Assembly (NCBI RefSeq): GCF_001051995.2
Contig: NZ_CP014646.1
Location: forward strand, 1,674,001-1,738,000
Source of the DNA: Thauera humireducens
Lineage (GTDB): Bacteria; Pseudomonadota; Gammaproteobacteria; Burkholderiales; Rhodocyclaceae
Direction of reading: 5' to 3'
Length of the DNA stretch: 64,000 nucleotides
The notes below the pieces were generated by a model that had not been told where the DNA came from, did no database searches, and saw nothing but the letters and a program-made list of their open reading frames with translations. Position 1 is the first letter of the stretch; each line of letters begins with the position of its first letter. This document shows positions 16,837 to 25,968 of this stretch, one piece after another. Made by a program: the position numbers and the translations under genes.

Positions 16837-17976
16837 TCAGTTGTTCCGGCTCAAGGCGGCCACGCTGTTCAGCATGATCCGAACCAGTTCGGTCTGACGC
16901 CGGACGCCGGTCTTCGAGAAGATGGAGCGCAGATGCGCGCGCGCCGTGTTGCGCCGGATGTTGAGCGCCTCTGCCGCCTCTTCCAGGGACAGGCCGTTGG
17001 CCAGCTCCATCGCCAATGCGGTTTCGGCCGGCGTCAGATTGAACAGCTGTTTCGCCGCAGCGGTGCTGGCGAGGGACTTGCCGGCCGCATCGCGGATATA
17101 CACCACGGCCGCCGGCTGTCCCTTACCTTCGGCCCACTCCTGCGAGGGAACCGGCTCCACGACGACACCAAGGCTGACCAGGCCGGACGGTCTCGACACG
17201 GACATTGCCGAGGCGACCGCAAGCGGGTCACCGGAATGCCGTGCGAAAGCACCGCGGATCAACTGCTGCAGTTCGCGATTGTCGCTCGGGTAGGACGCCT
17301 CGAGCCTTCCCCCGACCAGCTTCAACCCATCGTTGGCGGACAGGATCTCCCGCGCGATGAGGTTCTGCTCGAGCACCTTGCCGCTGTCGTCGAGCACGAT
17401 GGTGCCGACGGACAAGCGGCCGATCGCCTGTGAATAAAGGGTGCCCAGGGACTCGCTGCGGTCGAGCAGATTGTGGATATGCAGCGCCCGGCGCAGATGC
17501 GGCAGCAAGGCCTCGCAGCGCGCACGGTCCAATGCGCTGAACTTCGGCGCCGTTTCCGCACGGGTGATGCGGAAGCGCAACTTGCCCGAGTCCGGCGTGG
17601 CGATGTCCGCACCCATCACGTGAAACACATCGACCGGTGCACACCAGTGCAGGTAATAGGGCATGCGTCGCCATTCCGCCTCCGTCATCAGGTCCTCGAC
17701 GGTAAAGACCTTGTCCACCGACTGATTGACGAAGGGCGTCATCGAATGGCCGTAGGGCAGGTAGGTGACCTTGTCGCCCCCTTCCACGCCCACGGCAATC
17801 ATCATGCCCAGGTTGCTTTCATCGGGACTGCGGAGGATCAGGGTGACGTAGTTGGCCTGGAACAGGACACGAAACATCTCGAGCGCCTCGGCCCAACGCC
17901 GACTGTCGAGGGAGGCGTCGTAAAGCGCCGATACGATGCGGTCGTATTGATCGAGTTCCAGTTCAATCTTGTTCAA
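16837..17976 (-). CDS. LuxR-type transcriptional regulator (TeiR/TesR-like candidate)
   Basis: 379 aa. The N-terminal 200 residues have no firm domain call; the middle (about 195-300) looks PAS-like with VGTIVLDDSGKVLEQN. The C-terminal 60 residues are a LuxR helix-turn-helix: LTPAETALAMELANGLSLEEAA followed by RNTARAHLRSIFSKTGVRRQTELVR. Size and layout resemble TeiR, the testosterone-responsive activator of Comamonas. It starts 48 nt after the etfA stop on the same strand, so it may be expressed from the SDR-OYE-MaoC-etfBA promoter. It is the best local candidate to bind the motif found above the steroid genes. Confidence 0.85.
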   Translation of the reverse strand: MNKIELELDQYDRIVSALYDASLDSRRWAEALEMFRVLFQANYVTLILRSPDESNLGMMIAVGVEGGDKVTYLPYGHSMTPFVNQSVDKVFTVEDLMTEAEWRRMPYYLHWCAPVDVFHVMGADIATPDSGKLRFRITRAETAPKFSALDRARCEALLPHLRRALHIHNLLDRSESLGTLYSQAIGRLSVGTIVLDDSGKVLEQNLIAREILSANDGLKLVGGRLEASYPSDNRELQQLIRGAFARHSGDPLAVASAMSVSRPSGLVSLGVVVEPVPSQEWAEGKGQPAAVVYIRDAAGKSLASTAAAKQLFNLTPAETALAMELANGLSLEEAAEALNIRRNTARAHLRSIFSKTGVRRQTELVRIMLNSVAALSRNN

Positions 17977-18024
17977 TGCCTTTCCCCCTCAATTCGATTC
18001 CGGCGGACCAGGCGGCCCGTCTCC

Positions 18025-18969
18025 TCAAGTCCCCGAAAGACTCCCCGTCAGTTCCGGCACGGCTTCAAACAAATCGGCGACCAGGCCGTAGTCGGCCACC
18101 TGGAAGATGGGCGCGTCAGGGTCTTTGTTGATGGCCACGATCACCTTGGAGTCCTTCATCCCGGCAAGGTGCTGGATGGCGCCCGAGATGCCGACCGCCA
18201 CATACAGGCCGGGGGCAACGATCTTGCCCGTCTGGCCCACCTGGTAGTCGTTGGGCACGAACCCGGCATCGACCGCGGCACGCGAGGCGCCCAGCGCTGC
18301 ACCCAGGGTGTCGGCAAGCGGCTCTAGCAGGCGCTGGTAGTTCTCACCGCTACCTATGCCGCGACCTCCGGATACGACGATGGCCGCTGCGCCGAGTTCC
18401 GGTCGTTCCGACTTGCTCAGCTCGCGGCCGAGCACGCGCGACAGCGCCAGGTCGGGACCTGCCGCCAGCGACTCCACCGCCGCCCCACCGCCCGCAGCAG
18501 CGGCATCGAAGGCCGTCGTACGCACCGTCAGCACGTCCACCGCCTGGTCCGACTCGACCGCCACCATGACGTTGCCTGCATAGATCGGGCGCTCGTAACG
18601 TCCCGGTGCCGTGATTGCGACGACATCCGACACCGCGGCCACGTCCAGCAGGGCCGCCACGCGGGGTGCCAGATTCTTCCCGAAACTGGTCGCCCCGACA
18701 AGCACGGCACGATAGCCGCCCTCACCCGCCACCCGCTGCACCAGCACCGCCAGATTCTCCGCCAGCGGCTCCGCATAATGACCCGCGTCGACCTTCAGCA
18801 CGCGCGCCACGCCGGCAATCCCCTGCGCCTGCGCCACAGCCGCATCGCATGCCGACCCGGCGACCAGTACGTCGATCTCGCCGCCAAACCGCGTCGCGGC
18901 CGTCACGGCATTCAGGCTCGCCGTCGCCAGGCGACCGTTATCGTGTTCTGCAATGACCAGTGTCTTCAT
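18025..18969 (-). CDS. etfA: Electron transfer flavoprotein subunit alpha
   Basis: 314 aa. The FAD-binding C-terminal domain is clear: [50 protein letters not shown] and [12 protein letters not shown]. It forms the ETF heterodimer with EtfB, whose gene ends 8 nt upstream. It accepts electrons from acyl-CoA dehydrogenases and delivers them to ETF-QO (12328-13971). The first ATG (18969) gives the normal N-terminus [11 protein letters not shown]. Confidence 0.96.
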   Translation of the reverse strand: MKTLVIAEHDNGRLATASLNAVTAATRFGGEIDVLVAGSACDAAVAQAQGIAGVARVLKVDAGHYAEPLAENLAVLVQRVAGEGGYRAVLVGATSFGKNLAPRVAALLDVAAVSDVVAITAPGRYERPIYAGNVMVAVESDQAVDVLTVRTTAFDAAAAGGGAAVESLAAGPDLALSRVLGRELSKSERPELGAAAIVVSGGRGIGSGENYQRLLEPLADTLGAALGASRAAVDAGFVPNDYQVGQTGKIVAPGLYVAVGISGAIQHLAGMKDSKVIVAINKDPDAPIFQVADYGLVADLFEAVPELTGSLSGT

Positions 18970-18977
18970 CGTCCGCC

Positions 18978-19727
18978 TCAGATCACCTTCGCTTCGTTGC
19001 GAAGCTTGTTCACCAGCTCGGCCACGTCGGCCACCTTGATGCCGCCCTTGCGCGCCGCCGGTTCGGCATGGCGCACGTTGCGCAGGCGCGGCGCGATGTC
19101 GGCGCCCAGTTCGGCAACCTGCACCACGTCCAGCGGCTTCTTCTTCGCCTTCATGATGTTGGGCAGGGTCGCATAGCGCGGTTCGTTCAGCCGCAGGTCG
19201 GCGGTGACCACCGCCGGCAGCTTCAGCTCGACCGTCTCCAGGCCACCGTCGATCTCGCGCGTCACCGCAAGCACACCGTCGCCCACCACCACCTTCGATG
19301 CGAAGGTCGCCTGCGGCCAACCCATCAGCGCGGCCAGCATCTGGCCGGTCTGGTTGGCGTCGTCGTCGATCGCCTGCTTGCCGCAGATCACCATCTGCGG
19401 CTGCTCCCGCTCGGCCACCGCCTTCAGCAGCTTGGCCACGGCCAGCGGCTGCAGTTCGGCATCGGTCTCGACCAGGATGGCGCGATCCGCACCCATCGCC
19501 AGCGCACTGCGCAGGGTCTCCTGGCAGGCGCTCGTGCCGCAGCTCACCGCGACCACCTCGGTGGCCACGCCGGCCTCCTTCAGGCGCACCGCTTCCTCGA
19601 CGGCAATCTCGTCGAAGGGGTTGATCGACATCTTCACGCCAGCCAGTTCGACCCCGCTCTGGTCCGACTTGACCCGCACCTTCACGTTGTAATCGACGAC
19701 CCGCTTCACCGGGACAAGAATCTTCAA
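18978..19727 (-). CDS. etfB: Electron transfer flavoprotein subunit beta
   Basis: 249 aa, beginning [19 protein letters not shown]. It has the AMP-binding and dehydrogenase-recognition segments of EtfB, including [26 protein letters not shown] and the loop [19 protein letters not shown]. It lies in an operon with SDR, OYE-like and MaoC-like genes upstream and etfA downstream. This placement suggests an ETF pair dedicated to the steroid dehydrogenases, though it may serve all acyl-CoA dehydrogenases of the cell. Confidence 0.96.
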   Translation of the reverse strand: MKILVPVKRVVDYNVKVRVKSDQSGVELAGVKMSINPFDEIAVEEAVRLKEAGVATEVVAVSCGTSACQETLRSALAMGADRAILVETDAELQPLAVAKLLKAVAEREQPQMVICGKQAIDDDANQTGQMLAALMGWPQATFASKVVVGDGVLAVTREIDGGLETVELKLPAVVTADLRLNEPRYATLPNIMKAKKKPLDVVQVAELGADIAPRLRNVRHAEPAARKGGIKVADVAELVNKLRNEAKVI

Positions 19728-19766
19728 GGTGTTCTCCTTGGGAATTTTCGGAATCTGGATGCTGGC

Positions 19767-20219
19767 TCAGGCCGTGAGCGGCTCGCGGCGCAGCATCACG
19801 ACATTTGCATCGAAGCTGATCACCCGCTCGTCGCGCTGGTTGAGCAGCTCGAAGCGTGAAACCAGCACGCCGCGCTCGGGCCGGCTGCCAGGACTTCGCT
19901 CGACATGGGTGACGCGGGCGCGCAGCTCGTCGCCCGCCACACCCGGCCGGTGAAAACGCAGATTGTCCCAGCCGCGGCCGGCGATCGAGGCCGTCTCATC
20001 GGTCGAGATGGTGTGGCTGAGGCGAATCGTCACCGACAGCAGGTGCACGCCGGCCGCGAACAGCTGGCCGATCGGCGATTTCGCCGCCGCGGCTTCGTCC
20101 ACGTGCGGCGGGAACGGGTCCCACTCGGTCGCGAAGCCCTTGATGTTCTCGACGGTGAGCAGATAGCGCTCGGATGATTCGCGCGGCTCGTCGAGGACCA
20201 CGTCTTCCCAGTAGATCAT
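19767..20219 (-). CDS. MaoC-like hydratase/dehydratase family protein
   Basis: 150 aa hot-dog fold protein. MaoC traits are DPFPPHVDEAAAAKSPIGQLFAAGVHLLSVT (Asp/His active-site region) and GWDNLRFHRPGVAGDELRA. Members hydrate enoyl-CoA or act as thioesterase-like enzymes. Its ATG overlaps the stop of the OYE-like gene (ATGA), so they are coupled. Possible role: hydration step for a steroid-derived CoA ester. The exact substrate is not readable. Confidence 0.85.
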   Translation of the reverse strand: MIYWEDVVLDEPRESSERYLLTVENIKGFATEWDPFPPHVDEAAAAKSPIGQLFAAGVHLLSVTIRLSHTISTDETASIAGRGWDNLRFHRPGVAGDELRARVTHVERSPGSRPERGVLVSRFELLNQRDERVISFDANVVMLRREPLTA

Positions 20220-21298
20220 GCGCTCACTCCCTCTGCGGCCGGGTAATCGGTGTAGCCCGCGGCGCCCGGCGTGTACAAGGTCTTGCGATCGAAGCGGGCG
20301 AGCGGCAAGCCGTCCCGCAAACGGCGCACCAGATCGGGGTTGCCGATGAAGTCGCGGGCGAAGGACACCGCGGCGCACTGGCCCATCGCGATCGCTGCAT
20401 CCGCCGAGATCCCGTCGAAGCTGTCGTTCAGGATCAGCTCCCCGCCGAAGCCGTCGCGGGCAAGCGCGAACGCATCGACCTCCGGCGCTTCGGCACGCAT
20501 CACGTGCGCATAGGCCAGCCCCAGGCCGCTCACCTGCCGCAGCAGCTCGGCATGAGTGGCGACCGTGTCCTCGTCCTGGATGTCGTTGTAACTGTTGCCG
20601 ACGCGGAAACGCAGGCCCACGCGCCCGGCGCCGATCGCTGCGGCCATCGCCTGCAGGCACTCGACCGCAAAGCGCACGCGATTGGCGACACTGCCGCCGT
20701 ACCCGTCGGTGCGCTGGTTCGTGCCCGAACACATGAACTGCATCGGCAGGTAGCCACTGGTGCAGTGCAGCTCGACACCATCGAAGCCGGCTTCGCGCGC
20801 ATTGATCGCCGCCTGTGCGTGCTCGGCCACCACGGCCCGCACCTCGTCGGTGGTGAGCGCGCGCGGCGTGTCGTAGGGTTGCATGCCGGCGCTGTCGGTG
20901 AAGACCTCGCCCGCAGCGCGGATCGCCGACGGCGCAACGGTGTCGACGCCTTCGCCCTTGATGTGATGACTGCCGATTCGGCCGGCGTGCATGATCTGCA
21001 GCACGATGCTTCCGCCGCGTGCATGCACCGCATCGGTCACCTTGCGCCAGCCGGCGATCTGCGCCGCGGTGGCGATACCCGGCTGCCGGCAGTAGGCCTG
21101 GCCGGCCGCGCTCGGCCACGTGCCTTCGGCAACGATCAGGCCAGCTTCCGCGCGCTGCGCGTAGTGCTCGACCATCAACGCACCCGGTACGCCCTGCGCA
21201 TCCGCACGGTTGCGTGTCATCGGCGCCATCACGATGCGGTTGGCGAGGCTGAATTCGCCCAGCTGCACGGGGCTGAAAAGATGGGGAAGCGCTGCCAT
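20216..21298 (-). CDS. Old yellow enzyme family NADH:flavin oxidoreductase
   Basis: 360 aa TIM-barrel flavoenzyme. It begins LFSPVQLGEFSLANRIVMAPMTRNRA, contains QIMHAGRIGSH and GFDGVELHCTSGYLPMQFMCSG followed by RTDGYGGSVANR. In classical OYEs the block reads His-x-x-Asn/His-Gly-Tyr; here it is HCTSGY, so the second ligand-binding residue is Ser while the proton-donor Tyr is kept. Family members reduce activated C=C bonds such as 4-en-3-keto groups. It sits in the SDR-OYE-MaoC-etfBA operon and may act on a 3-keto-4-ene steroid or a ring-cleavage enone (inference). Confidence 0.9.
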   Translation of the reverse strand: MAALPHLFSPVQLGEFSLANRIVMAPMTRNRADAQGVPGALMVEHYAQRAEAGLIVAEGTWPSAAGQAYCRQPGIATAAQIAGWRKVTDAVHARGGSIVLQIMHAGRIGSHHIKGEGVDTVAPSAIRAAGEVFTDSAGMQPYDTPRALTTDEVRAVVAEHAQAAINAREAGFDGVELHCTSGYLPMQFMCSGTNQRTDGYGGSVANRVRFAVECLQAMAAAIGAGRVGLRFRVGNSYNDIQDEDTVATHAELLRQVSGLGLAYAHVMRAEAPEVDAFALARDGFGGELILNDSFDGISADAAIAMGQCAAVSFARDFIGNPDLVRRLRDGLPLARFDRKTLYTPGAAGYTDYPAAEGVSA

Positions 21299-21306
21299 GA
21301 CGGTAC

Positions 21307-22074
21307 TCACAGGGCCGTGACCAGCACCGACGACCGACCGCCATCGACCGGCAGGCTGGCGCCGGTGATGTAGGACGCCTCGTCGCTGGCGAGGAACAGG
21401 ATCGCGTTGGCGAGTTCCTCCGGCTGGCCCACCCGGCCCATCGGAATCAGCTTTTCGGTGTTCCGGCGCGAGGCCTCGTCGGCCAGCATGCCGGCGGTCG
21501 CCGGGGTTTCCACCACCGCCGGGATCACCACATTGACGCGGATGCCATGCGGCGCCCCTTCGGCCGCGGCCGCGCGCGAAAAGTTGTCGATGGCCGCCTT
21601 GGCCGCCGAGTAACCGGACATCCACGGCGTGCCGAGCTGACCGCAGATCGAGGACACGTTGACGATCGCGCCGCCCTTGCCCTTCATCAGCCGCATCGCG
21701 GTGCGCGTACCCCAGAAGGTGCCATCCACCGAAGTGGCGAAGTTGGCACGCCAGTCGGCGGTGCTCATCTCCTCGATGCTGCCCCAGGTGTAGGCCATGG
21801 CGTTGTTCACCAGCACGTCCAGCCGCCCATGACGCTGCGCCGCGGCCTCGAGCGCCGCGGTGAAGCCCGCCTCGTCGCTGACGTCCGCCACCACCGCCTC
21901 GGCCTTGCCGCCGGCCGCGACGATGCCCGCGACGACCTCGTCCAGCGGTTCGCGCCGCCGGCCGCACACCACCACGGTCGCGCCTTCCTGCGCCAGCCGC
22001 TGCGCGGTCGCCGCGCCAATCCCGCTGCCGCCACCCGTCACGAACGCCACCTTGCCTTGCATACGACCTGCCAT
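21307..22074 (-). CDS. SDR family oxidoreductase
   Basis: 255 aa. TGGGSGIGAATAQRL nucleotide motif, NNAMAYTWG, NVSSICGQ with the catalytic Ser, YSAAK catalytic pair and the C-terminal ASLPVDGGRSSV. I use the ATG at 22074 because AAGGAG lies 6-7 nt above it. It is the first gene of a five-gene operon with OYE-like, MaoC-like, etfB and etfA genes. Copy S3 of the motif ends 144 nt upstream. It probably acts on a ring hydroxyl or a beta-hydroxyacyl-CoA intermediate. Confidence 0.9.
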   Translation of the reverse strand: MAGRMQGKVAFVTGGGSGIGAATAQRLAQEGATVVVCGRRREPLDEVVAGIVAAGGKAEAVVADVSDEAGFTAALEAAAQRHGRLDVLVNNAMAYTWGSIEEMSTADWRANFATSVDGTFWGTRTAMRLMKGKGGAIVNVSSICGQLGTPWMSGYSAAKAAIDNFSRAAAAEGAPHGIRVNVVIPAVVETPATAGMLADEASRRNTEKLIPMGRVGQPEELANAILFLASDEASYITGASLPVDGGRSSVLVTAL

Positions 22075-22218
22075 GTCCTGTCTCCTTACGGCCGCTGCCA
22101 CCCAACGCGCAGCGTGTTGTTTCGATCAGCCTGCCGGCAGTCCGGCCACAATCGACCGAACCCCTGCCTGCAGGCACTTGGGATGTGGGTAGAGGGTAGA
22201 AAAACGGGCCTGCTGCGC

Positions 22219-22236
22219 CATCGTCCGATGGGACTA
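22219..22236 (-). promoter_or_regulatory. Steroid-cluster motif copy S3
   Basis: Minus strand reads TAGTCCCATCGGACGATG, identical in all 18 bases to copy S6 at 49422-49439. TACCCT starts 20 nt downstream. It points to the SDR-OYE-MaoC-etfBA operon. Confidence 0.8.
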
Positions 22237-22358
22237 GCGACAATGGACGAGCATCGGCCGGGACCCCGCCCTTTGCGACGGACACCGGCACACGACGAAT
22301 GGCGGGCAAGAAAGCCCGCCGTCCGTCGTGTGCGATTGAAGCCGCCGGAGCCTCGAAC

Positions 22359-23402
22359 TCAGCCGGGGAAGCGCACCTTGACGCGCCCGGTGGTGGGCAG
22401 CGCCTGGCAGCTCAGCGTCCAGCGCTTGGCCAGGTCCTTGGCATCGAGCACCTCGTTGTGGCGCAGGTGCACCTCGCCCTCGACCACCTGGCACATGCAG
22501 GATGCGCACATGCCGGCCTGGCAGGAATGGGGCGCGTTGATGCCGGCCTTGAGCGCGGCGTCAAGCAAGGTTTCGGTGCCGGCGACCTGCAAGGTGTACA
22601 CCTCGCCATCGAGTTCGATCTCCACCTCGGCGCGCTCGACCGTCGTCTCAGGCGCGGGTGCGGCGGCGTTGATGGCGGCGACGTCTTCCTCGTCCGGCAG
22701 CGACACGAAGCGTTCGACATGCACGCGCTCGGCTGCCATGCCGGCCTTGTCCAGCGCCGAAACCATCGCATCCATGAACAGGCCCGGGCCGCAGATGAAG
22801 GCTTCCGCCGCCTTCCACGGCCGAGCCAGCTCGGCGAGCTGCGCCACCGACGGCACACCCTGCACCGAATCGAGCCAGTGAATGACTTGAAGACGGGCCG
22901 GATGCGCCGCCGCGAGCGCATTCAGCTCGTCGCGGAAGATCACCGAACGCTCGTCACGGTTCGCATACAGCAGGCAGATGCGGCCCTGCCCGTGCGCGAG
23001 CGCCGAGCGCAGGATGGAAAACACCGGCGTGATGCCGCTGCCGCCGGCGCACAAGAGGAAGTCACCCTGCAACGAGGCCGGCGTAAACACACCCGCCGGC
23101 GCCATCACCTCGAGCACCTCGCCCAGTCGGACCTGGTCGCACACCCAGTTCGAGCCGCGCCCGCCCTGCACGCGCTTGACCGTCACGCGCAAGGTCTCGT
23201 CCAGCGTCGGCGCGCTCGACATCGAGTAACAGCGCGGCAGATGCCGACCCAGCACAGGCAGGCGCAGGGTCAGGAACTGGCCGGGCCGGTACCTGAAGGT
23301 CTCGGCCAGCTCGGGCGGCACCTCGAACACGACCGACTTCGCGTCGTGCGTTTCCTCAGTCACCGCCCTCACCTTGAGGGCGTGATAGCGCTGGGCGGTC
23401 AT
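22359..23402 (-). CDS. kshB: KshB-like ferredoxin reductase (3-ketosteroid 9-alpha-hydroxylase reductase)
   Basis: 347 aa three-domain reductase: FAD domain with RCYSMSSAP, NAD domain with LLCAGGSGITPVFSIL and ICGPGLFMDAM, and a C-terminal plant-type 2Fe-2S domain with CQAGMCASCMC and a fourth Cys in LSCQA. The order FAD-NAD-[2Fe-2S] and the length match KshB, which feeds electrons from NADH to KshA. It follows the HsaA-like gene by 30 nt, so it is expressed from the motif S4 promoter. It could also serve other oxygenases. Confidence 0.87.
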   Translation of the reverse strand: MTAQRYHALKVRAVTEETHDAKSVVFEVPPELAETFRYRPGQFLTLRLPVLGRHLPRCYSMSSAPTLDETLRVTVKRVQGGRGSNWVCDQVRLGEVLEVMAPAGVFTPASLQGDFLLCAGGSGITPVFSILRSALAHGQGRICLLYANRDERSVIFRDELNALAAAHPARLQVIHWLDSVQGVPSVAQLAELARPWKAAEAFICGPGLFMDAMVSALDKAGMAAERVHVERFVSLPDEEDVAAINAAAPAPETTVERAEVEIELDGEVYTLQVAGTETLLDAALKAGINAPHSCQAGMCASCMCQVVEGEVHLRHNEVLDAKDLAKRWTLSCQALPTTGRVKVRFPG

Positions 23403-23432
23403 CGTGCGTCGTACTCCCTGCCGATCGTGCGA

Positions 23433-24656
23433 TCAGATGTAAGGATCGGCGTTGGGCATGCCGAGCATGACCGCACCATGCGCACGCGCATAGGTGTCGG
23501 TGTTGTTGGCAATGTGGCCGCGCGCCTGATGAATGTCGCGGAACACACGCTCGATCGGATTGCTCTTGTAGGTGCCGGACGCCGCGCAGGCACGCATCAG
23601 CTCGCTCGCCGCGGTTGCGCACTGCTTGGGCACCTGCGAAGCCTGGGCGCGCTGCATCAGGCGCTCCTCCACCGGCATGCGCTCGCCGGTCCGTGCGCAC
23701 TCGACGATGCGGGCGTAGTTGCGGAACAGCACCAGCTTGAGCTGGTCGGTCGTCATCATCGCCTCGGAAACCGCCTGCTGCGCATTCACGTCCTCGGCCG
23801 TCTTCGCGCCGTGCTTGCCGACGTGCGCCGCGGCACGTTCGCGGAAGTGGGCGATGGCACCATCGAGCGCACCGATGCAGGCCGACGACACCGCACGCTG
23901 GAACACCTGGGTGAAGGGAATCTTGTAGACCCAGCCCGGATTGGTCTGGCGGCCGGGACAACCGGCATCGCTGTGGTCGTTGGTGCGGTGCGTGCGATGC
24001 TCGGGCACGAAGCAGCCGTCGACTACGATGTCGTGGCTACCGGTGGCGCGCAGGCCGAGCACGTCCCAGTTCTTCTCGACGCGGAAGTCCGACTTCGGCA
24101 GCAGGAAGGTGGCGTGCTCGAGCGCACCGGAACCGTCCTTCTTCGGCAGCAGGCCGCCAAGGAAGATCCACTCGCAGTGCTCGACGCCGCTCGAGAAGCC
24201 CCAGCGCCCGGAGAAGCGGTAGCCGCCCTCGACAGCCTCGGCCTTGCCGGTGGGCATGTAGGTCGAGGCGATCAGCACCCCCGTATCCTTCGCCCACACG
24301 TCCTGCTGCGCCTGCTCGGGGAACAGCGGCAGCTGCCAGTTATGCACCCCGATCACGCCGTAGATCCAGGCCGTCGACATGCAGCCTTCGGCCAGCGCCA
24401 TCTGCACACGGTAGAACACGCGCGGGTCCAGCTCATAGCCACCGAAGCGCTTGGGCTGAAGCACGCGGAACAGCCCCGCCTCCTTCATCTCCTGCACGGT
24501 CTCGACCGGCACCATCCCCGCCGCCTCGGCTTCGCGAGCACGCTCGGCCAGCCGCGGAGCCATCGCCTTGGCCCGCGCCACCAGCTCGACCGCCTCCGGC
24601 GTCATGTAATCTTCGGCCAGAATGCCGAGAACCTGATCCTTGTCCATCGCGCCCAT
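23433..24656 (-). CDS. hsaA: HsaA-like flavin-dependent monooxygenase, oxygenase subunit
   Basis: 407 aa of the acyl-CoA dehydrogenase fold. Blocks remembered from mycobacterial HsaA are visible: LFRVLQPKRFGG, IGVHNWQLPLF with AQQDVW, STYMPTGKAE, SSGVEHCEWIFLGG and VLGLRATGSHDIVVDGCFVP. HsaA (TesA2 in Comamonas) hydroxylates the phenolic ring of 3-hydroxy-9,10-seconandrostatrienedione with FMNH2 from a separate reductase. No hsaB-type reductase is in the window. Several in-frame ATGs occur (24671, 24662, 24656, 24647); I prefer 24656 because GGAGG lies 8 nt upstream. Copy S4 is 92 nt above. Confidence 0.88.
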   Translation of the reverse strand: MGAMDKDQVLGILAEDYMTPEAVELVARAKAMAPRLAERAREAEAAGMVPVETVQEMKEAGLFRVLQPKRFGGYELDPRVFYRVQMALAEGCMSTAWIYGVIGVHNWQLPLFPEQAQQDVWAKDTGVLIASTYMPTGKAEAVEGGYRFSGRWGFSSGVEHCEWIFLGGLLPKKDGSGALEHATFLLPKSDFRVEKNWDVLGLRATGSHDIVVDGCFVPEHRTHRTNDHSDAGCPGRQTNPGWVYKIPFTQVFQRAVSSACIGALDGAIAHFRERAAAHVGKHGAKTAEDVNAQQAVSEAMMTTDQLKLVLFRNYARIVECARTGERMPVEERLMQRAQASQVPKQCATAASELMRACAASGTYKSNPIERVFRDIHQARGHIANNTDTYARAHGAVMLGMPNADPYI

Positions 24657-24748
24657 CTCCATGTCCTCCATGATCGCCAACCAAGGCGTTTTTCGGGTGA
24701 TACCCCTACTGCGATGGACGAAATGTTCCACACCGCCCCACCGGCCAT

Positions 24749-24766
24749 CATCGTCTGAACGGACTA
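24749..24766 (-). promoter_or_regulatory. Steroid-cluster motif copy S4
   Basis: Minus strand reads TAGTCCGTTCAGACGATG, one mismatch in the fixed positions (A for the first G of GGAC). AACATT starts 21 nt downstream. It points to the hsaA-kshB pair. Confidence 0.7.
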
Positions 24767-24876
24767 ACGTAAATGGCTGACCGATAAAGACTCTTTCCCT
24801 TCGAATACAGGCGTGTGCCGGGAATCGGGGCGGCGCGGCCCCGGCCTGCTCCGCATTGCCGGAACGGGCCGGACCG

Positions 24877-24894
24877 TAACCCTTTTGGACGATG
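24877..24894 (+). promoter_or_regulatory. Steroid-cluster motif copy S5
   Basis: Plus strand reads TAACCCTTTTGGACGATG, with two mismatches in the first half and an intact GGACGATG. TAATGA starts 21 nt downstream and the YCF48-like ATG follows 84 nt after the site. Confidence 0.65.
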
Positions 24895-24978
24895 CCCGCG
24901 GACGCCATGCGCCAATAATGATCGCACCCTGCCGCCCACCCTGGCGGACGGCATCCGGAATAACAAAGGAGACGCCCC

Positions 24979-25968
24979 ATGCTCGCCCCCGTAGGCATGG
25001 CCATGGCATTGATTGTCACAGCGGCCAGCATCTATTCGTTTTCACCCAGGCAAGTGCCGCCGCTGCAGGAGACGCGCATTCCCGTTGATCGAATGCAGCT
25101 CACCACCATCGAGCGCAGCAAGGCCGGCATCGTCATGGCCGGTGAACTCGGCGCGATCCTGGTGTCGTCCGACGAAGGCCAGCACTGGCAGAAGGCCACC
25201 ATCTCCCAGGACCGCCAGGCGCTGATCACCCGCATCATCTTTGCCGATGCCACCCGCGGCCTGGCGCTCGGCCACGAGGGCTGGATCCTGCGCACCGAGG
25301 ACGGCGGGCTCACCTGGCAGGAGGCGCATTTCGACACCGACAATGGCGAGCCCATGATGTCCGCCCGCCAGCTGCCCTCCGGCGACTGGCTCGCGGTGGG
25401 CGCCTTCGGGCGCGTGCTGCGCTCGACCGACGACGGCCGGACCTGGCAGGCCGACAGCCTGCCCGAGCTCACCGACTGGCACCTGAACGACATTGCGTCG
25501 TCCGCCGATGGCCAGCAATGGATGATCGTCGGCGAAGCCGGCACCGCGCTGTCCTCCTCCGACGGCGGCCAGAACTGGCAGCTCATCGAGCCGTTCTACA
25601 ACGGCTCGCTCTACGGTGCCGCCCACCTCGGCGGCAAGCGTTGGGTGACCTACGGCATGCGCGGCAACGTCTTCTTCAGTGCCGACGGGGGTGCATCCTG
25701 GCAACAGGCCCAGGTTCCCGCACCGATCTCCATCTACGGCCATGCCGTGCTGCCGGACGGCGAACTGTTGCTCGTCGGCCAGGGCGGCATCGTGCTGTCG
25801 AGCAAGGATGGCGGAACGAAACTGGACATCGTGCGCCGCGAGGGCCGTGCCAGCCTCACCGACGTCGTCGTCGCCACCGATGGCCGCTGGCTGCTGTCCA
25901 GCGACGGCGGCCTGCAGGTCCGCCCCCCCGCTTCCGCCACCCCGACCCCGAACGACGGAGCTGCCTGA
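24979..25968 (+). CDS. YCF48/BNR-repeat envelope protein
   Basis: 329 aa with an N-terminal hydrophobic segment (residues 5-20) that acts as signal or anchor. The rest is a beta-propeller of YCF48 type with at least five Asp-box-like repeats: SSDEGQHWQ, TEDGGLTWQ, STDDGRTWQ, SSDGGQNWQ and SADGGASWQ. Its last codon overlaps the RND gene start (TGATG), so the two are coupled. Proteins of this type regularly accompany DUF1302, DUF1329 and MMPL-type transporters in hydrophobic-substrate clusters. A role as periplasmic partner of the transporter is inference. Confidence 0.85.
   Translation: MLAPVGMAMALIVTAASIYSFSPRQVPPLQETRIPVDRMQLTTIERSKAGIVMAGELGAILVSSDEGQHWQKATISQDRQALITRIIFADATRGLALGHEGWILRTEDGGLTWQEAHFDTDNGEPMMSARQLPSGDWLAVGAFGRVLRSTDDGRTWQADSLPELTDWHLNDIASSADGQQWMIVGEAGTALSSSDGGQNWQLIEPFYNGSLYGAAHLGGKRWVTYGMRGNVFFSADGGASWQQAQVPAPISIYGHAVLPDGELLLVGQGGIVLSSKDGGTKLDIVRREGRASLTDVVVATDGRWLLSSDGGLQVRPPASATPTPNDGAA

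Larger units (their letters stand above)
24657..24978. other. Divergent promoter region with two motif copies
   Basis: The 322-base gap between the HsaA-like gene (minus) and the YCF48-like gene (plus) holds motif copies S4 (minus) and S5 (plus), each pointing to its own gene. I see no gene in it. Confidence 0.75.

Noticed and set aside
18967..18974. CATCGTCC at the etfA start
   Set aside because: Matches the second half of the regulatory element but lacks the GTCC partner four bases away and overlaps a start codon.
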